Below the pieces are notes generated by a model. The model saw nothing but the letters and a program-made list of their open reading frames with translations. It was not told the DNA's origin and ran no database searches. A DNA stretch of 64,000 nt from Hippasteria phrygiana (Eukaryota > Echinodermata > Asteroidea > Valvatida > Goniasteridae), in contig JAZGUH010000156.1 of assembly GCA_037893225.1 (NCBI GenBank), forward strand, positions 620,001 through 684,000, given 5' to 3'. Made by a program: the position numbers and the translations under genes. Numbering within the stretch: the stretch's first letter is position 1; each line of letters starts with the position of its first letter. Shown here piece by piece: positions 24,000 through 37,764 of the stretch.

Positions 24000-24179
24000 T
24001 TTTTTTTTCTTCTTCTTCTTCTTTTAGTTCTGACCAAAATCCCATAGACTTTGTACACGAATTTTGTCGGCGGCACTTTAGGTCTTAAAAAACCTCAGAA
24101 CCTAACCAAACTTACATCAAACATAGACCCTAAGCTGAAATTGTATGTCGTAGAGTGACGTCGTGATGACGTCATCACG

Positions 24180-25560
24180 TGATTTTTTATGAATTTTTGA
24201 ATTTTTAAAATCGTAACATTCTTTTAAATATATCTAGCGAACAAAACAAGATATTTTCAAAATTCTTTTTCTTATAGCTTTGGTATGTCTCAAAGATATG
24301 CCCTAAATTGCGAAAATTGTGTGACGTCATGATGACGTCATCAAAAATGTGTTTTTTTGTTAGCGCATGTAAGGGTCAATCCGATTACAAAAATGTATAT
24401 ATTGAATTTTCCTGTACCCAATTCCAAAATTTCATGATCGTGGCTCACTCAAGTAAGAAATGACAGCCATTTCAAAATTTAGACCAAATTCAATATAACA
24501 CAAAGGAATTCTGGGACGGGCTGATAACCATGGCTATTATGAGCTTCCTGTTTATAAAAGGGGTTGATTTCTAGTCTTTTTTCAAGTCGCTGAATTTTTG
24601 AAGTTTTAAAATCGTAACATTCTTTTCAATATATCTAGCGAACAAAACAAGATATTTTCAAAATTATTTTTGTTACAGCTTTGGTATGTCTCAAAGATAT
24701 GCCCTAAATGGCGAAAATTGTGTGACGTCATGATGACGTCATCAACAATATATTTTTTTAAAAACGCATGTAAGGGTCAATCTGATTACAAAAATGTATA
24801 CATTGTATTTTTCTGTACCCAATTCCAAAATTTCATGATCGTGGCTCACTCAAGTAAGAAATAACAGCCATTTCAAAATTTAGACCAAATTCAATATAAC
24901 ACAAAGGAATTCTGGGACGGGCTGATAACCATGGCTATTATGAGCTTGCTGTTTATAAAAGGGGTTGATTTCTTGTCTTTTTTCAAGTCGCTGAATTTTT
25001 GAAGTTTTAAAATCGTAACATTCTTTTCAATATATCTAGCGAACAAAACAAGATATTTTCAAAATTATTTTTGTTACAGCTTTGGTATGTCTCAAAGATA
25101 TGCCCTAAATGGCGAAAATTGTGTGACGTCATGATGACGTCATCAACAATATTTTTTTTTTAAAACGCATGTAAGGGTCAATCTGATTACAAAAATGTAT
25201 ACATTGAATTTTCCTGTACCTAATTCCAAAATTTCGTGATCGTGGCTCACTCAAGTAAGAAATAGGAGCCATTTCAAAATGTAGACCAAATTCAATATAA
25301 CACAAAGGAATTCTGGGAAGGGCTGATAACCATGGCTTAAATGTGCATGCTGTTTATAAAAGGGGTTGATTTGTAGTCTTTTTTCAAGTCGCTGAATTCT
25401 TGAAGTTTTATAATCGTAACATTCTTTTCACTATATCTAGCGAACAAAACAAGATATTTTCAAAATTCTTTTTGTTATAGCTTTGGTATGTCTCAAAGAT
25501 AAGCCCTAAAAAGCGAAAATTGTGTGACGTCATGATGACGTCATAAAAAAATTCTTTTTT
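24180..25560 (+). repeat. tandem 401-bp repeats, about three copies
   Basis: GGGTTGATTT recurs at 24561, 24962 and 25363, a 401-bp period. Copies carry a CRE pair and GTTTATAAAAGGGG. Related single copies occur near 34140-34580, 37995-38435 and 41505-41945. Confidence 0.75.
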
Positions 25561-25689
25561 CAAGTCGATAGAATATTGCCCATAGCATTTGTAAACGTTT
25601 ACTTTCTTACCGGCCACATTGGCTACTTTTAAACTTGGCAGACACTTACCCCAACTGCTCACAATGTGTGCCGAACTTTTACGTCCTGA

Positions 25690-26590
25690 TGACGTCATCA
25701 CATGTCACGTGACGTCATCTTAAAGGGGCATTTTTCGAAGCCATATATCTACAAAAGTACAAGTCCGATTCAGTTGGAACGTAAGGTATGCCACCTGGTG
25801 TTATAGATGAAATTTGACATGACGTTATGATCAAGTCATAACATGTCACGTGGTGTCATCTTAAAGGGGCACTCGCTAGATTATTGCCTATAGCATTTGT
25901 ACACGTTTTCTTTCTTACCGGCACTTTGGGTACTTTTAAACTTGGCAGACACTTAGACTAACTGCTCACAATGTGTGCCGAACTTTTACCTCTTGATGAC
26001 GTCATGACATGCCACGTGACGTCATCTTAAAGGGGCAGTTTTTGAAGCCATATATCTACAAAAGTACAAATTCGATTAAGTTGAAAAGTAATATCTAGGT
26101 AGCCCAGTAGGTTTATAGCTGAAAATTGACATGACATTATCATAATTGATGTCATCACATGTCACGTGACGTCATCTTAAAGGGGCAGTTTTTGAAGCCA
26201 TATGTCTACAAAAGCACAAGTCCGATTAAGTTCAAAAGTAATATCTAGGTAGCCCAGTAGGTTTATAGATAAAAATTGAATTGACGTTATGATGACGTCA
26301 TCACATGTCACGTGACGTCATCTTAAAGGGGCAGTTTTTGAAGCCATATATATACAAAATTACAAGTTCGATTAAGTTGAAAAGTAATATCTAGGTAGCC
26401 CAGTAGGTTTATAGCTGAAAATTGACATGACATTATCATGATGTCATCACATGTCACGTGACGTCATCTTAAAGGGGCAGTTTTTGAAGCCATATCTACA
26501 AAAGTACAAGCTCGATTAAGTTGAAATGTAATATCTAAGTAGGCCAGCAGGTTTATAGATGAAAATTGACATGACGTCATGATGACGTCA
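25690..26590 (+). repeat. ~150-bp CRE/E-box tandem repeats, second block
   Basis: Same repeat type as 11330-11850, with about five to six copies that are more diverged from one another than the 605-bp monomers are. Confidence 0.65.
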
Positions 26591-27533
26591 TCATACGATT
26601 TTATAGTAATTTTTAAGTTTTTGAACTTCAAAGTTTCTTAAAGCCATATCTCACCAACAGAACATGCTAAATTCAAAATTCTTTTTGTAATAGCTTTGTT
26701 AGCTCCTATATTCCTTTACATAAATGTGAAAATTGTGTGACGTCATCATTACGTCATCAAAAATAGGCTTTTTGAAACACATATAAGGGTTGGTCCGAGC
26801 GTCATAAAAATTGGTGGGTAAGTAGATAGTGATACTAGCATGTAAAATCCGAGGTGACGTCATGATGACGTCATCGGCTGATTTTCTGTTAATTTTTTAG
26901 TCATGATGACCATCAAATTATTTGTATATTTTTTTTAAGGTTTTGAAATTTTAAGCCATATCTAATTAACAGAATATAATAAATTCGAAATTCCTTTTTG
27001 TAATCAATTCATTAGGTCAGAGTTATGTATGTTAAAATGTGTAACATCATCCTGACGTCATCAAAATGCCCTTTTAAAAAACACATGAGAGTAAGTGGAT
27101 CGTTATGAAAATTTGTAAAATCTGAAGTGACGTGATTGGCTGATTTTGTAGGAATTTTTCATTTTTTTCAATTTTTTTAAACTGTCATTGATCAGATTGA
27201 CTGCAATCTTGACACAAGCCAAGACCACGTTCCGAATATGTGACGTCATGACGACGCTATCCTACGATTTTATGTTGATTTTTAGGTTTTTTAAATTTTT
27301 TATGTAATTTCTAACCGGGACTTGCGCCACATAACAGCCTAAGGTCTTAAACAAGTTTGTCATATATATCCTATAATGGAAATTACATGACCAAGAAAGA
27401 AGTCAGGATGGCGTCACGCTTAAAGGTCAAGTTTGAAGTAGCAAAAGACATAGAAGTGATGGAGCTTTGTGCTTAATATAACAGAAAAACGGAAAAGCCC
27501 TGCGTCTGTTTGCAAGAGACGCAAGATGTCTAG

Positions 27534-29361
27534 TTTTTTTCTTCTTCTTTTAGTTCTGACCAAAATCCCATAGACTTTGCACACGAATTTTGTCGGCGGC
27601 ACTTTAGGTCCTAAAAAACCTCAGATCATAACCAAACTTACCTCAAACATAGACCCTATGCTGAAATTGCATGTCGAAGAGTGACGTCATGATGACGTCA
27701 TCACGTGTCACGTGACGTCATCTTAAAGGTGCGTTTTTCAAGGGCCCATATCTAGAGAACGGTAGGTCCGATTTCCTTTAAACCTGGTATGTTGGTAGGC
27801 TAGCTCGTGTTATAGATGAAAATTGACGTGACGTCATGATGACGTCATCATGCGATTTTATAGTAATTTTTAAGTTTTTGAACTTTAAAGTTTCTTAAAG
27901 CCATATCTCACCAACAGAACATGCTAAATTCAAAATTCTTTTTGTAATAGCTCTGTTAGCTCCTATATTCTTTCACATAAATGTGAAAAATGTGTGACGT
28001 CATCATGACGTCATCAAAAATATGCTTTTTTGAAACACATATAAGGGTAGGGACGATCGTCATAAAAATTAGTGTGCAGGTAGATAATGCTACTAGGATG
28101 TTAAATCCGAGGTGACGTCATGATGACGTCATCGGCTGATTTTCTATGATTATTTTAGTTCTATCCCAAATCCCATAGACTTTGTACACGAATTTTGTAC
28201 GGGACACTTTGGTCACTAAGCAACATCAGATCTTAATCAGGCTTAACACAAACAGAGACCCTAAGCTGAAAATGTATGCCGAAACGTGACGTCATGATGA
28301 CATCATCACGTGTCATGTGACGTCATCTTAAGATGCATTTTTCAAGGGCCCATATCTAGAGAACGGTACGTCCGATTGCCTTCAAACCAGGTATGTTGGT
28401 ATGGTAGCTCGTGTTATACATAAAAATTGAGGTGACGTCATGATGACGTCATCATACAGTTTTACAGTAATATTAAAGTTTTTGAACTTCAAAGTTTCCT
28501 AAAGCCATATCTCATCAACAGAACACGCTAAATTCAAAATTCTTTTTGTAATAGCTTTGTTAGCTCCTATATTCTTTCACATAAATGTGAAAAATGTGTG
28601 ACGTCATCATGACGTCATCAAAAATATGCTTTTTTGGAAACACATATAAGGGTAGGGACGATCGTCATAAAAATTAGTGTGCAGGTAGATAGTGATACTA
28701 GCATGTTAAATCCGAGGTGACGTCATGATGACGTCATCGGCTGATTTTCTATGCTTATTTTAGTTCTATCCCAAATCCCATAGACTTGGTACACGAATTT
28801 TGTACGGGACACTTTGGTCACTAAACAACATCAGATCTTAATCAGGCTTAACACAAACAGAGACCCTAAGCTGAAAATGTATGCCGAAACGTGACGTCAT
28901 GATGACGTCATCACGTGTCATGTGACGTCATCTTAAAGGTGCATTTTTCAAGGGCCCATATCTAGAGAACGGTACGTCCGATTGCCTTCAAACCTGGTAT
29001 GTTGCTAGTGTATCTCGTGTTATAGATGAAAATTGAGGTGCCATCATGATAACGTCATCAACTGATTTTCTATGAATTTTTAAATATTTAACATATTATT
29101 ATATATTACTGTCATTGATCAGATTGACTCCAATCTCGACACAGGCCAACACCATGTATAAGTACTATCCTTATAATGTCATCATAGGTCAAGTAATATA
29201 AACTTAAAGGTCAACTTTCAAGTAAGAAATCTAGATCATGAAATAATCTCAGATCTTAGAAAACTCAGCGAAAACAAAACCCTTAACAACTTTAATGCTG
29301 ATAAAAAAAAAACCAGGAAAAGCCATGCGTCTGTTGACCTCAACAGACGCTTAACCTCTAG
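27534..29361 (+). repeat. array unit 9 (type A, short)
   Basis: Monomers start near 27550, 28156 and 28760 and lead into a distinct AT-rich tail. GGAAAAGCC at 29316 is followed by a strong hairpin, GCGTCTGTTG/CAACAGACGC (10 bp), and CTCTAG at 29356-29361. Confidence 0.7.
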
Positions 29362-32300
29362 TTTTTTCTTCTTTTAGTTCCGACCAAAATCCCATAGACT
29401 TTGCACACGAATTTTGTCGGCGGCACTTTAGGTCTTAAAAAACCTCAGATCTTAACCAAACTTACCTCAAACATAGACCCTATGCTGAAATTGCATGTCG
29501 AAGAGTGACGTCATGATGACGTCATCACGTGTCACGTGACGTCATCTTAAAAGTGCGTTTTTCAAGGGCCCATATCTAGAGAACGGTAGGTCCGATTTCC
29601 TTTAAACCTGGTATGTTGGTAGGCTAGCTCGTGTTATATATGAAAATTGAGGTGACGTCATGGTGACGTCATCATACGATTTTATAGTAATTTTTAAGTT
29701 TTTGAACTTCAAAGTTTCTTAAAGCCATATCTCATCAACAGAACATGCTAAATTCAAAATTCTTTTTGTAATAGCTTTGTTAGCTCCTATATTCTTTCAC
29801 ATAAATGTGAAAAATGTGTGACGTCATCATGACGTCATCAAAAATATGCTTTTTTGAAACACATATAAGGGTAGGGACGATCGTCATAAAAATTAGTGTG
29901 CAGGTAGATAATGCTACTAGGATGTTAAATCCGAGGTGACGTCATGATGACGTCATCGGCTGATTTTCTATGAATTTTTAGTTCTATCCCAAATCCCATA
30001 GACTTTGTACACGAATTTTGTACGGGACACTTTGGTCACTAAACAACATCAGATCTTAATCAAACTTAACACAAACAGGGACCCTAAGCTGAAAATGTAT
30101 GCCAAAACGTGACGTCATGATGACGTCATCACGTGTCACGTGACGTCATCTTAAAAGTGCGTTTTTCAAGGGCCCATATCTAGAGAACGGTACGTCCGAT
30201 TTCCTTTAAACCTGGTATGTTGGTAGGCTAGCTCGTGTTATATATGAAAATTGAGGTGACGTCATGGTGACGTCATCATACGATTTTATAGTAATTTTTA
30301 AGTTTTTGAACTTCAAAGTTTCTTAAAGCCATATCTCATCAACAGAACATGCTAAATTCAAAATTCTTTTTGTAATAGCTTTGTTAGCTCCTATATTCTT
30401 TCACATAAATGTGAAAAATGTGTGACGTCATCATGACGTCATCAAAAATATGCTTTTTTGAAACACATAAGGGTAGGGACGATCGTCATAAAAATTAGTG
30501 TGCAGGTAGATAATGCTACTAGGATGTTAAATCCGAGGTGACGTCATGATGACGTCATCGGCTGATTTTCTATGAATTTTTAGTTCTATCCCAAATCCCA
30601 TAGACTTTGTACACGAATTTTGTACTGGCACTTTGGTCACTAAACAACATCAGATCTTAATCAAACTTAACACAAACAGGGACCCTACGCTGAAAATGTA
30701 TGCCAAAACGTGACGTCATGATGACGTCATCACGTGTCATGTGACGTCATCTTAAAGGTGCATTTTGGAAGGGCCCATATCTAGAGAACGGTAGGTCCGA
30801 TTGCCTTCAAACCAGGTATGTTGGTATGGTAGATCGTGTTATAGCTGAAAATTGAGGTGACGTCATGATGACGTCATCATACGATTTTACAGTAATATTA
30901 AAGTTTTTGAACTTCAAAGTTTCTTAAAGCCATATCTCATCAACAGAACATGCTAAATTCAAAATTCTTTTTGTAATAGCTTTGTTAGCTCCTATATTCT
31001 TTCACATAAATGTGAAAAATGTGTGACGTCATCATGACGTCATCAAAAATATGCTTTTTGGAAACACATATAAGGGTACGGACGATCGTTATAAAAATTA
31101 GTGTGCAGGTAGATAGTGCTACTAGCATGTTAAATCCGAGGTGACGTCATGATGACGTCATCGGCTGATTTTCTATGATTATTTTAGTTCTATCCCAAAT
31201 CCCATAGACTTTGTACACGAATTTTGTACGGGACACTTTGGTCACTAAGCAACATCAGATCTTAATCAGGCTTAACACAAACAGAGACCCTAAGCTGAAA
31301 ATGTATGCCGAAACGTGACGTCATGATGACGTCATCACGTGTCATGTGACGTCATCTTAAAGGTGCATTTTTCAAGGGCCCATATCTAGAGAACGGTAGG
31401 TCCGATTGCCTTCAAACCAGGTATGTTGGTATGGTAGCTCGTGTTATACATAAAAATTGAGGTGACGTCATGATGACGTCATCATACGATTTTACAGTAA
31501 TATTAAAGTTTTTCAACTTCAAAGTTTCTTAAAGCCATATCTCACCAACAGAACATGCTAAATTCAAAATTCTTTTTGTAATAGCTTTGTTAGCTCCTAT
31601 ATTCTTTCACATACATTTGAAAAATGTGTGACGTCATCATGACGTCATCAAAAATGTGCATTTCTGAAACACACATAAGGGTAGGTCCGATCGTCATAAA
31701 AATTAGTGGGTAGGTAGATAGTGCTACTAGCATGTAAATTCCGAGGTGACGTCATGATGACGTCATCGGCTGATTTTCTGTGAATTGTTTAGTTCTATCC
31801 CAAATCCCATAGACTTTGTACACGAATTTTGTAAGTGGCACTTTGGTCACTAAACAACCTCGGATCTTAATTAAACTTAACACAAACATAGACCCTGAGC
31901 TGAAAATGTAAGCCGAAACGTGACGTCATGATGACGTCATCACGTGTCATGTGACGTCATCTTAAATGTGCGTTTTCCAAGAGCCCATATCTAGAGAACG
32001 GTAGGTCCGATTTCCTTCAAACCTGATATGTTGGTAGGCTAGCTCGTGTTATAGATAAAATTTGAGGTGACGTCAAGATGACGTCATCATATGATTTTAT
32101 ATTAATTTTTAAGTTTTTGAACTTCAAAGTTTCTTAAAGCCATATCTCACCAACAGAACATGCTAAATTCAAAATTCTTTTTGTAATAGCTTTGTTAGCT
32201 CCTATATTCTTTCACATAAGTTTTAAAAATGTGTGACGTCATCATGACGTCATCAAAAATGTGCATTTCTGAAACACACATAAGGGTACGTCCGATCGTC

Positions 32301-32913
32301 ATAAAAATTGGTGGGTAGGTAGATAGTGCCACTAGCATGCAAAATCCGAAGTGACGTCATGATGACGTCATCGGCTGATTTTTTATGAATTTGTAAATGT
32401 TTCAAATTTCATTGTACTCTTAAAATTTTGCACTTCTTCAAATGCCATGAATTTCAAACTTGGCATATGCATTGACTATCTACTCGAGATGGGTGCCGAA
32501 TCATGACGTCATGATGACGTCATCACATGTCACGTGACGTCATCTTAAATTTGCATTTTTGAAGGCCCTATATCTATTTTTTTTCTGCTTCTTATTTTAG
32601 TTCTATCCCAAATCCCATAGACTTTGTGCATAGATTTTCTGATCGGCACTTTTGTCATCAAACAACATCGAATCTTAGTCAGAGTTAGCATAGGTATAGA
32701 CCCTGATGCAAAGTCGTGCCGCGAAGAGTGACGTCATAATGACGTCTTCGTGTGGCATGTAACATGAACTTAAAGGTCAAGTTTGGAGTACGAAATGTTA
32801 ATCATAAAATAATCTCAGATCTTAAACTTAGCAAAGACATAGACCTTCTGATACTTTATGTTAAATAAAAAAGAAAAAAAGGAAAAGCCATGCGTATGTT
32901 TACAACAGACGCA
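29362..32913 (+). repeat. array unit 10 (type A, long)
   Basis: Monomers start near 29365, 29976, 30578, 31186 and 31790, with a variant near 32600. GGAAAAGCC lies at 32881, followed by a hairpin. Confidence 0.7.
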
Positions 32914-33909
32914 CATTTTTTGGCGTTTCCGCTACAGCAGGAAAGCCTTTGTTTTTGTTCTGTTCGCGCGATTGTGTAGTTTAGTACACTTTCGCCCAGG
33001 CATGAACACAATCTACTTGAAAATTCTTCGTTTTGCCACATTCAGAACAAAGGGCCACGTCGAAGAACATCTGCAGGTTTTTTTTGGAGTGAAATCGTTA
33101 GCTAAGAGGTAACAAAATACGTGATTGCGCAATACCCAGCTTTACACGGATATATAGCTGGTGGGAGAGTAGTTGACCGAGCCAAAACGTGACACAACGT
33201 AAGAAAATCGTATTTTCCGCCTTAAAAAACCTTTCCAAATCACAAAAGCACGTGTCATTGGGATTCAGAGAAGTCTACTTTAGTAACAAAAAAAGGCTTT
33301 TGGAATAATCAAATACTCCAGAAGCTAACATGAACACAATTAATACAGAAATCCTAAACTACACAATACCCACTATTTTGGTTTCTTCTTAAACACGAAT
33401 TTTGTCTGCGGCACTTTGGTCACTAAACAACATCAGATCTTAAGCAAACTTAACCCAAACATAGACCCTAATCTGAAATTGTGTGCCGAAGAGTGATGTC
33501 ACGATGACGTCATTATGTGTTACGTGATGTCATCTTAAAGGCTCATTTTTCAAGGGCCCATATCAAGAGAACCATAAGTCCAATTGCATTCAAACCTGGT
33601 ATGTTGCTAAACAAGTACATGTTATAAATCAAAATTGAGGTGACGTCATAATGACGTCATCATCTGATTTTTATGGTAATTTCAAAATTTTAACATTAAA
33701 GATTCTTAAAACCATATCTCATCAACAGAACATGTTCAATTCAAAATTCCTTTTGTAATAGCTTTGTTAGCTCGTACATTCTTTTATATAAATGCGAAAA
33801 ATTACTGAAGTCATAATGACGTCATTAAAGGCATGATTTCTTGAAAGACATAAGGATAGACCATGTCTAATCGTCACGAAACTTGGTGGTTAGGTAGATT
33901 TGTCACTAG
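32914..33909 (+). repeat. array unit 11 (type B, ends at internal CTAG)
   Basis: Matches unit 3 up to TGTCACTAG (CTAG at 33906-33909), then switches to TTTTTTTGGCTTTTCCG, a complete 5' head. The usual last ~80 bp, with GGAAAAGCC and the hairpin, are missing. Confidence 0.75.
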
Positions 33910-36768
33910 TTTTTTTGGCTTTTCCGAAATCCTTCGGAAAAGGCTTTGTTTTTGTTCTGATTTTTTTTTTTTTCTTTTTTTTCTTCTTCTTTTAGTTCTG
34001 ACCAAAATCCCATAGACTTTGTACACGAATTTTGTCGGCGGCACTTTAGGTCTTTAAAAACGTCAGAACCTAACCAAACTTACATCAAACATAGACCCTA
34101 AGCTGAAATTGTATGTCGTAGAGTGACGTCGTGATGACGTCATCACGTGATTTTTTATGAATTTTTGAATTTTTATAATCGTAACATTCTTTTAAATATA
34201 TCTAGTGAACAAAACAAGATAATTTCAAAATTCTTTTTGTTATAGCTTTGGTATGTCTCAAAGATATGCCCTAAAAAGCGAAAATTGTGTGACGTCATGA
34301 TGACGTCATCAACAATTTGTTTTTTTTTAAACGCTTGTAAGGGTCAATCCGATTACAAAAATATATACATTGAATTGATCTGTACCTAATTCAAAAATTT
34401 CATGATCGTGGCTCACTCAAGTAAGAAATAACAGCAATTTCAAAATTTAGACCAAATTCAATATAACACAAAGGAATTCTGGGAAGGGCAGATAACCATG
34501 GCTTAAAAGAGCATGCTGTTCATAAAAGGGGTTGATTTCTAGTCTTTTTTCAAGTCGCTGAATTCTTAAATTGTTAAAATCGTGTCACGTGTCACGTGAC
34601 GTCATCCTAAATGTGCGTTTTTCAAGGGCCCATATTTAGAGAACGGTATATCCAATTTCCTTCAAACCTGGTATGTTGGTTGGCTAGCTCGTGTTATAGA
34701 TGAAAATTGACGTGACGTCATGATGACGTCATCATACGATTTTATAGCAATTTTTAAGTTTTTGAACTTCAAAGTTTCTTAAAGCCATATCTCACCAACA
34801 GAACATGCTAAATTCAAAATTCTTTTTGTAATAGCTTTGTTAGCTCCTATATTCTTTCACATAAATGTGAAAAATGTGTGACGTCACCATGACGTCATCA
34901 AAAAGAGGCTTTTTTGAAACACATATAAAGGTCAGTCCGATCGTCATAAAAATTAGTGGGTAGGTAGATAGTGCTACTAGCATGTAAAATCCGAGGTGAC
35001 GTCATGATGACGTCATCGGCTGATTTTCTGTGATTTTTTTAGTTCTATCCCAAATCCCATAGACTTTGTACACGAATTTTGTAAGTGGCACTTTGGTCAC
35101 TAAACAACCTCAAATCTTAATCAGACTTAACACAAACATAGACCCTAAGCTGAAATTGTATGTCGTAGAGTGACGTCATGATGACGTCATCACGTGTCAC
35201 GTGACGTCATCTTAAAGGTGCAGTATTCAAGGGCCCCTGTCTAGAGAACGGTATATCCAATTTCCTTCAAACCTGGTATGTTGGTAGGCTAGCTCGTGTT
35301 ATAGATGAAAATTGACATGACGTCATGATGACGTCATCATACGATTTTATAGTAATTTTTAAGTTTTTGAACTTCAAAGTTTCTTAAAGCCATATCTCAC
35401 CAACAGAACATGCTAAATTCAAAATTCTTTTTGTAATAGCTTTGTTAGCTCCTATATTCTTTCACATACATTTGAAAAATGTGTGACGTCATCATGACGT
35501 CATCAAAAATGTGCATTTCTGAAACACACATAAGGGTAGGTCCGATCGTCATAAAAATTAGTGGGTAGGTAGATAGTGCTACTAGCATGTAAATTCCGAG
35601 GTGACGTCATGATGACGTCATCGGCTGATTTTCTGTGAATTGTTTAGTTCTATCCCAAATCCCATAGACTTTGTACACGAATTTTGTAAGTGGCACTTTG
35701 GTCACTAAACAACCTCGGATCTTAATTAAACTTAACACAAACATAGACCCTGAGCTGAAAATGTAAGCCGAAACGTGACGTCATGATGACGTCATCACGT
35801 GTCATGTGACGTCATCTTAAATGTGCGTTTTCCAAGAGCCCATATCTAGAGAACGGTAGGTCCGATTTCCTTCAAACCTGATATGTTGGTAGGCTAGCTC
35901 GTGTTATAGATAAAATTTGAGGTGACGTCAAGATGACGTCATCATATGATTTTATATTAATTTTTAAGTTTTTGAACTTCAAAGTTTCTTAAAGCCATAT
36001 CTCACCAACAGAACATGCTAAATTCAAAATTCTTTTTGTAATAGCTTTGTTAGCTCCTATATTCTTTCACATAAGTTTTAAAAATGTGTGACGTCATCAT
36101 GACGTCATCAAAAATGTGCATTTCTGAAACACACATAAGGGTACGTCCGATCGTCATAAAAATTGGTGGGTAGGTAGATAGTGCCACTAGCATGCAAAAT
36201 CCGAAGTGACGTCATGATGACGTCATCGGCTGATTTTTTATGAATTTGTAAATGTTTCAAATTTCATTGTACTCTTAAAATTTTGCACTTCTTCAAATGC
36301 CATGAATTTCAAACTTGGCATATGCATTGACTATCTACTCGAGATGGGTGCCGAATCATGACGTCATGATGACGTCATCACATGTCACGTGACGTCATCT
36401 TAAATTTGCATTTTTGAAGGCCCTATATCTATTTTTTTTCTGCTTCTTATTTTAGTTCTATCCCAAATCCCATAGACTTTGTGCATAGATTTTCTGATCG
36501 GCACTTTTGTCATCAAACAACATCGAATCTTAGTCAGAGTTAGCATAGGTATAGACCCTGATGCAAAGTCGTGCCGCGAAGAGTGACGTCATAATGACGT
36601 CTTCGTGTGGCATGTAACATGAACTTAAAGGTCAAGTTTGGAGTACGAAATGTTAATCATAAAATAATCTCAGATCTTAAACTTAGCAAAGACATAGACC
36701 TTCTGATACTTTATGTTAAATAAAAAAGAAAAAAAGGAAAAGCCATGCGTATGTTTACAACAGACGCA
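33910..36768 (+). repeat. array unit 12 (C/A hybrid with full 5' head)
   Basis: Complete GGCTTTTCC head, (TTC)n and one 401-type repeat (to about 34580). It then switches to A-type monomers at GTGTCACGTGTCACGTGAC. The tail has GGAAAAGCC at 36736. Confidence 0.7.
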
Positions 36769-37764
36769 CATTTTTTGGCGTTTCCGCTACAGCAGGAAAG
36801 CCTTTGTTTTTGTTCTGTTCGCGCGATTGTGTAGTTTAGTACACTTTCGCCCAGGCATGAACACAATCTACTTGAAAATTCTTCGTTTTGCCACATTCAG
36901 AACAAAGGGCCACGTCGAAGAACATCTGCAGGGTTTTTTTGGAGTGAAATCGTTAGCTAAGAGGTAACAAAATACGTGATTGCGCAATACCCAGCTTTAC
37001 ACGGATATATAGCTGGTGGGAGAGTAGTTGACCGAGCCAAAACGTGACACAACGTAAGAAAATCGTATTTTCCGCCTTAAAAAACCTTTCCAAATCACAA
37101 AAGCACGTGTCATTGGGATTCAGAGAAGTCTACTTTAGTAACAAAAAAAGGCTTTTGGAATAATCAAATACTCCAGAAGCTAACATGAACACAATTAATA
37201 CAGAAATCCTAAACTACACAATACCCACTATTTTGGTTTCTTCTTAAACAGGAATTTTGTCTGCGGCACTTTGGTCACTAAACAACATCAGATCTTAAGC
37301 AAACTTAACCCAAACATAGACCCTAATCTGAAATTGTGTGCCGAAGAGTGATGTCACGATGACGTCATTATGTGTTACGTGATGTCATCTTAAAGGCTCA
37401 TTTTTCAAGGGCCCATATCAAGAGAACCATAAGTCCAATTGCATTCAAACCTGGTATGTTGCTAAACAAGTACATGTTATAAATCAAAATTGAGGTGACG
37501 TCATAATGACGTCATCATCTGATTTTTATGGTAATTTCAAAATTTTAACATTAAAGATTCTTAAAACCATATCTCATCAACAGAACATGTTCAATTCAAA
37601 ATTCCTTTTGTAATAGCTTTGTTAGCTCGTACATTCTTTTATATAAATGCGAAAAATTACTGAAGTCATAATGACGTCATTAAAGGCATGATTTCTTGAA
37701 AGACATAAGGATAGACCATGTCTAATCGTCACGAAACTTGGTGGTTAGGTAGATTTGTCACTAG
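36769..37764 (+). repeat. array unit 13 (type B, ends at internal CTAG)
   Basis: Copy of unit 11 displaced by 3855 bp, with the same CACTAG-to-head junction at 37761-37764. Confidence 0.75.

Larger units (their letters stand above)
24000..27533 (+). repeat. array unit 8 (type C, long)
   Basis: It begins with (TTC)n and a start block. Tandem 401-bp repeats follow (about 24180-25560), then ~150-bp CRE/E-box repeats (about 25690-26580), one 605-type monomer part and a decayed, CRE-poor tail. GGAAAAGCC lies at 27491 with hairpin GCGTCT/AGACGC, and CTAG at 27530-27533. Confidence 0.7.
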
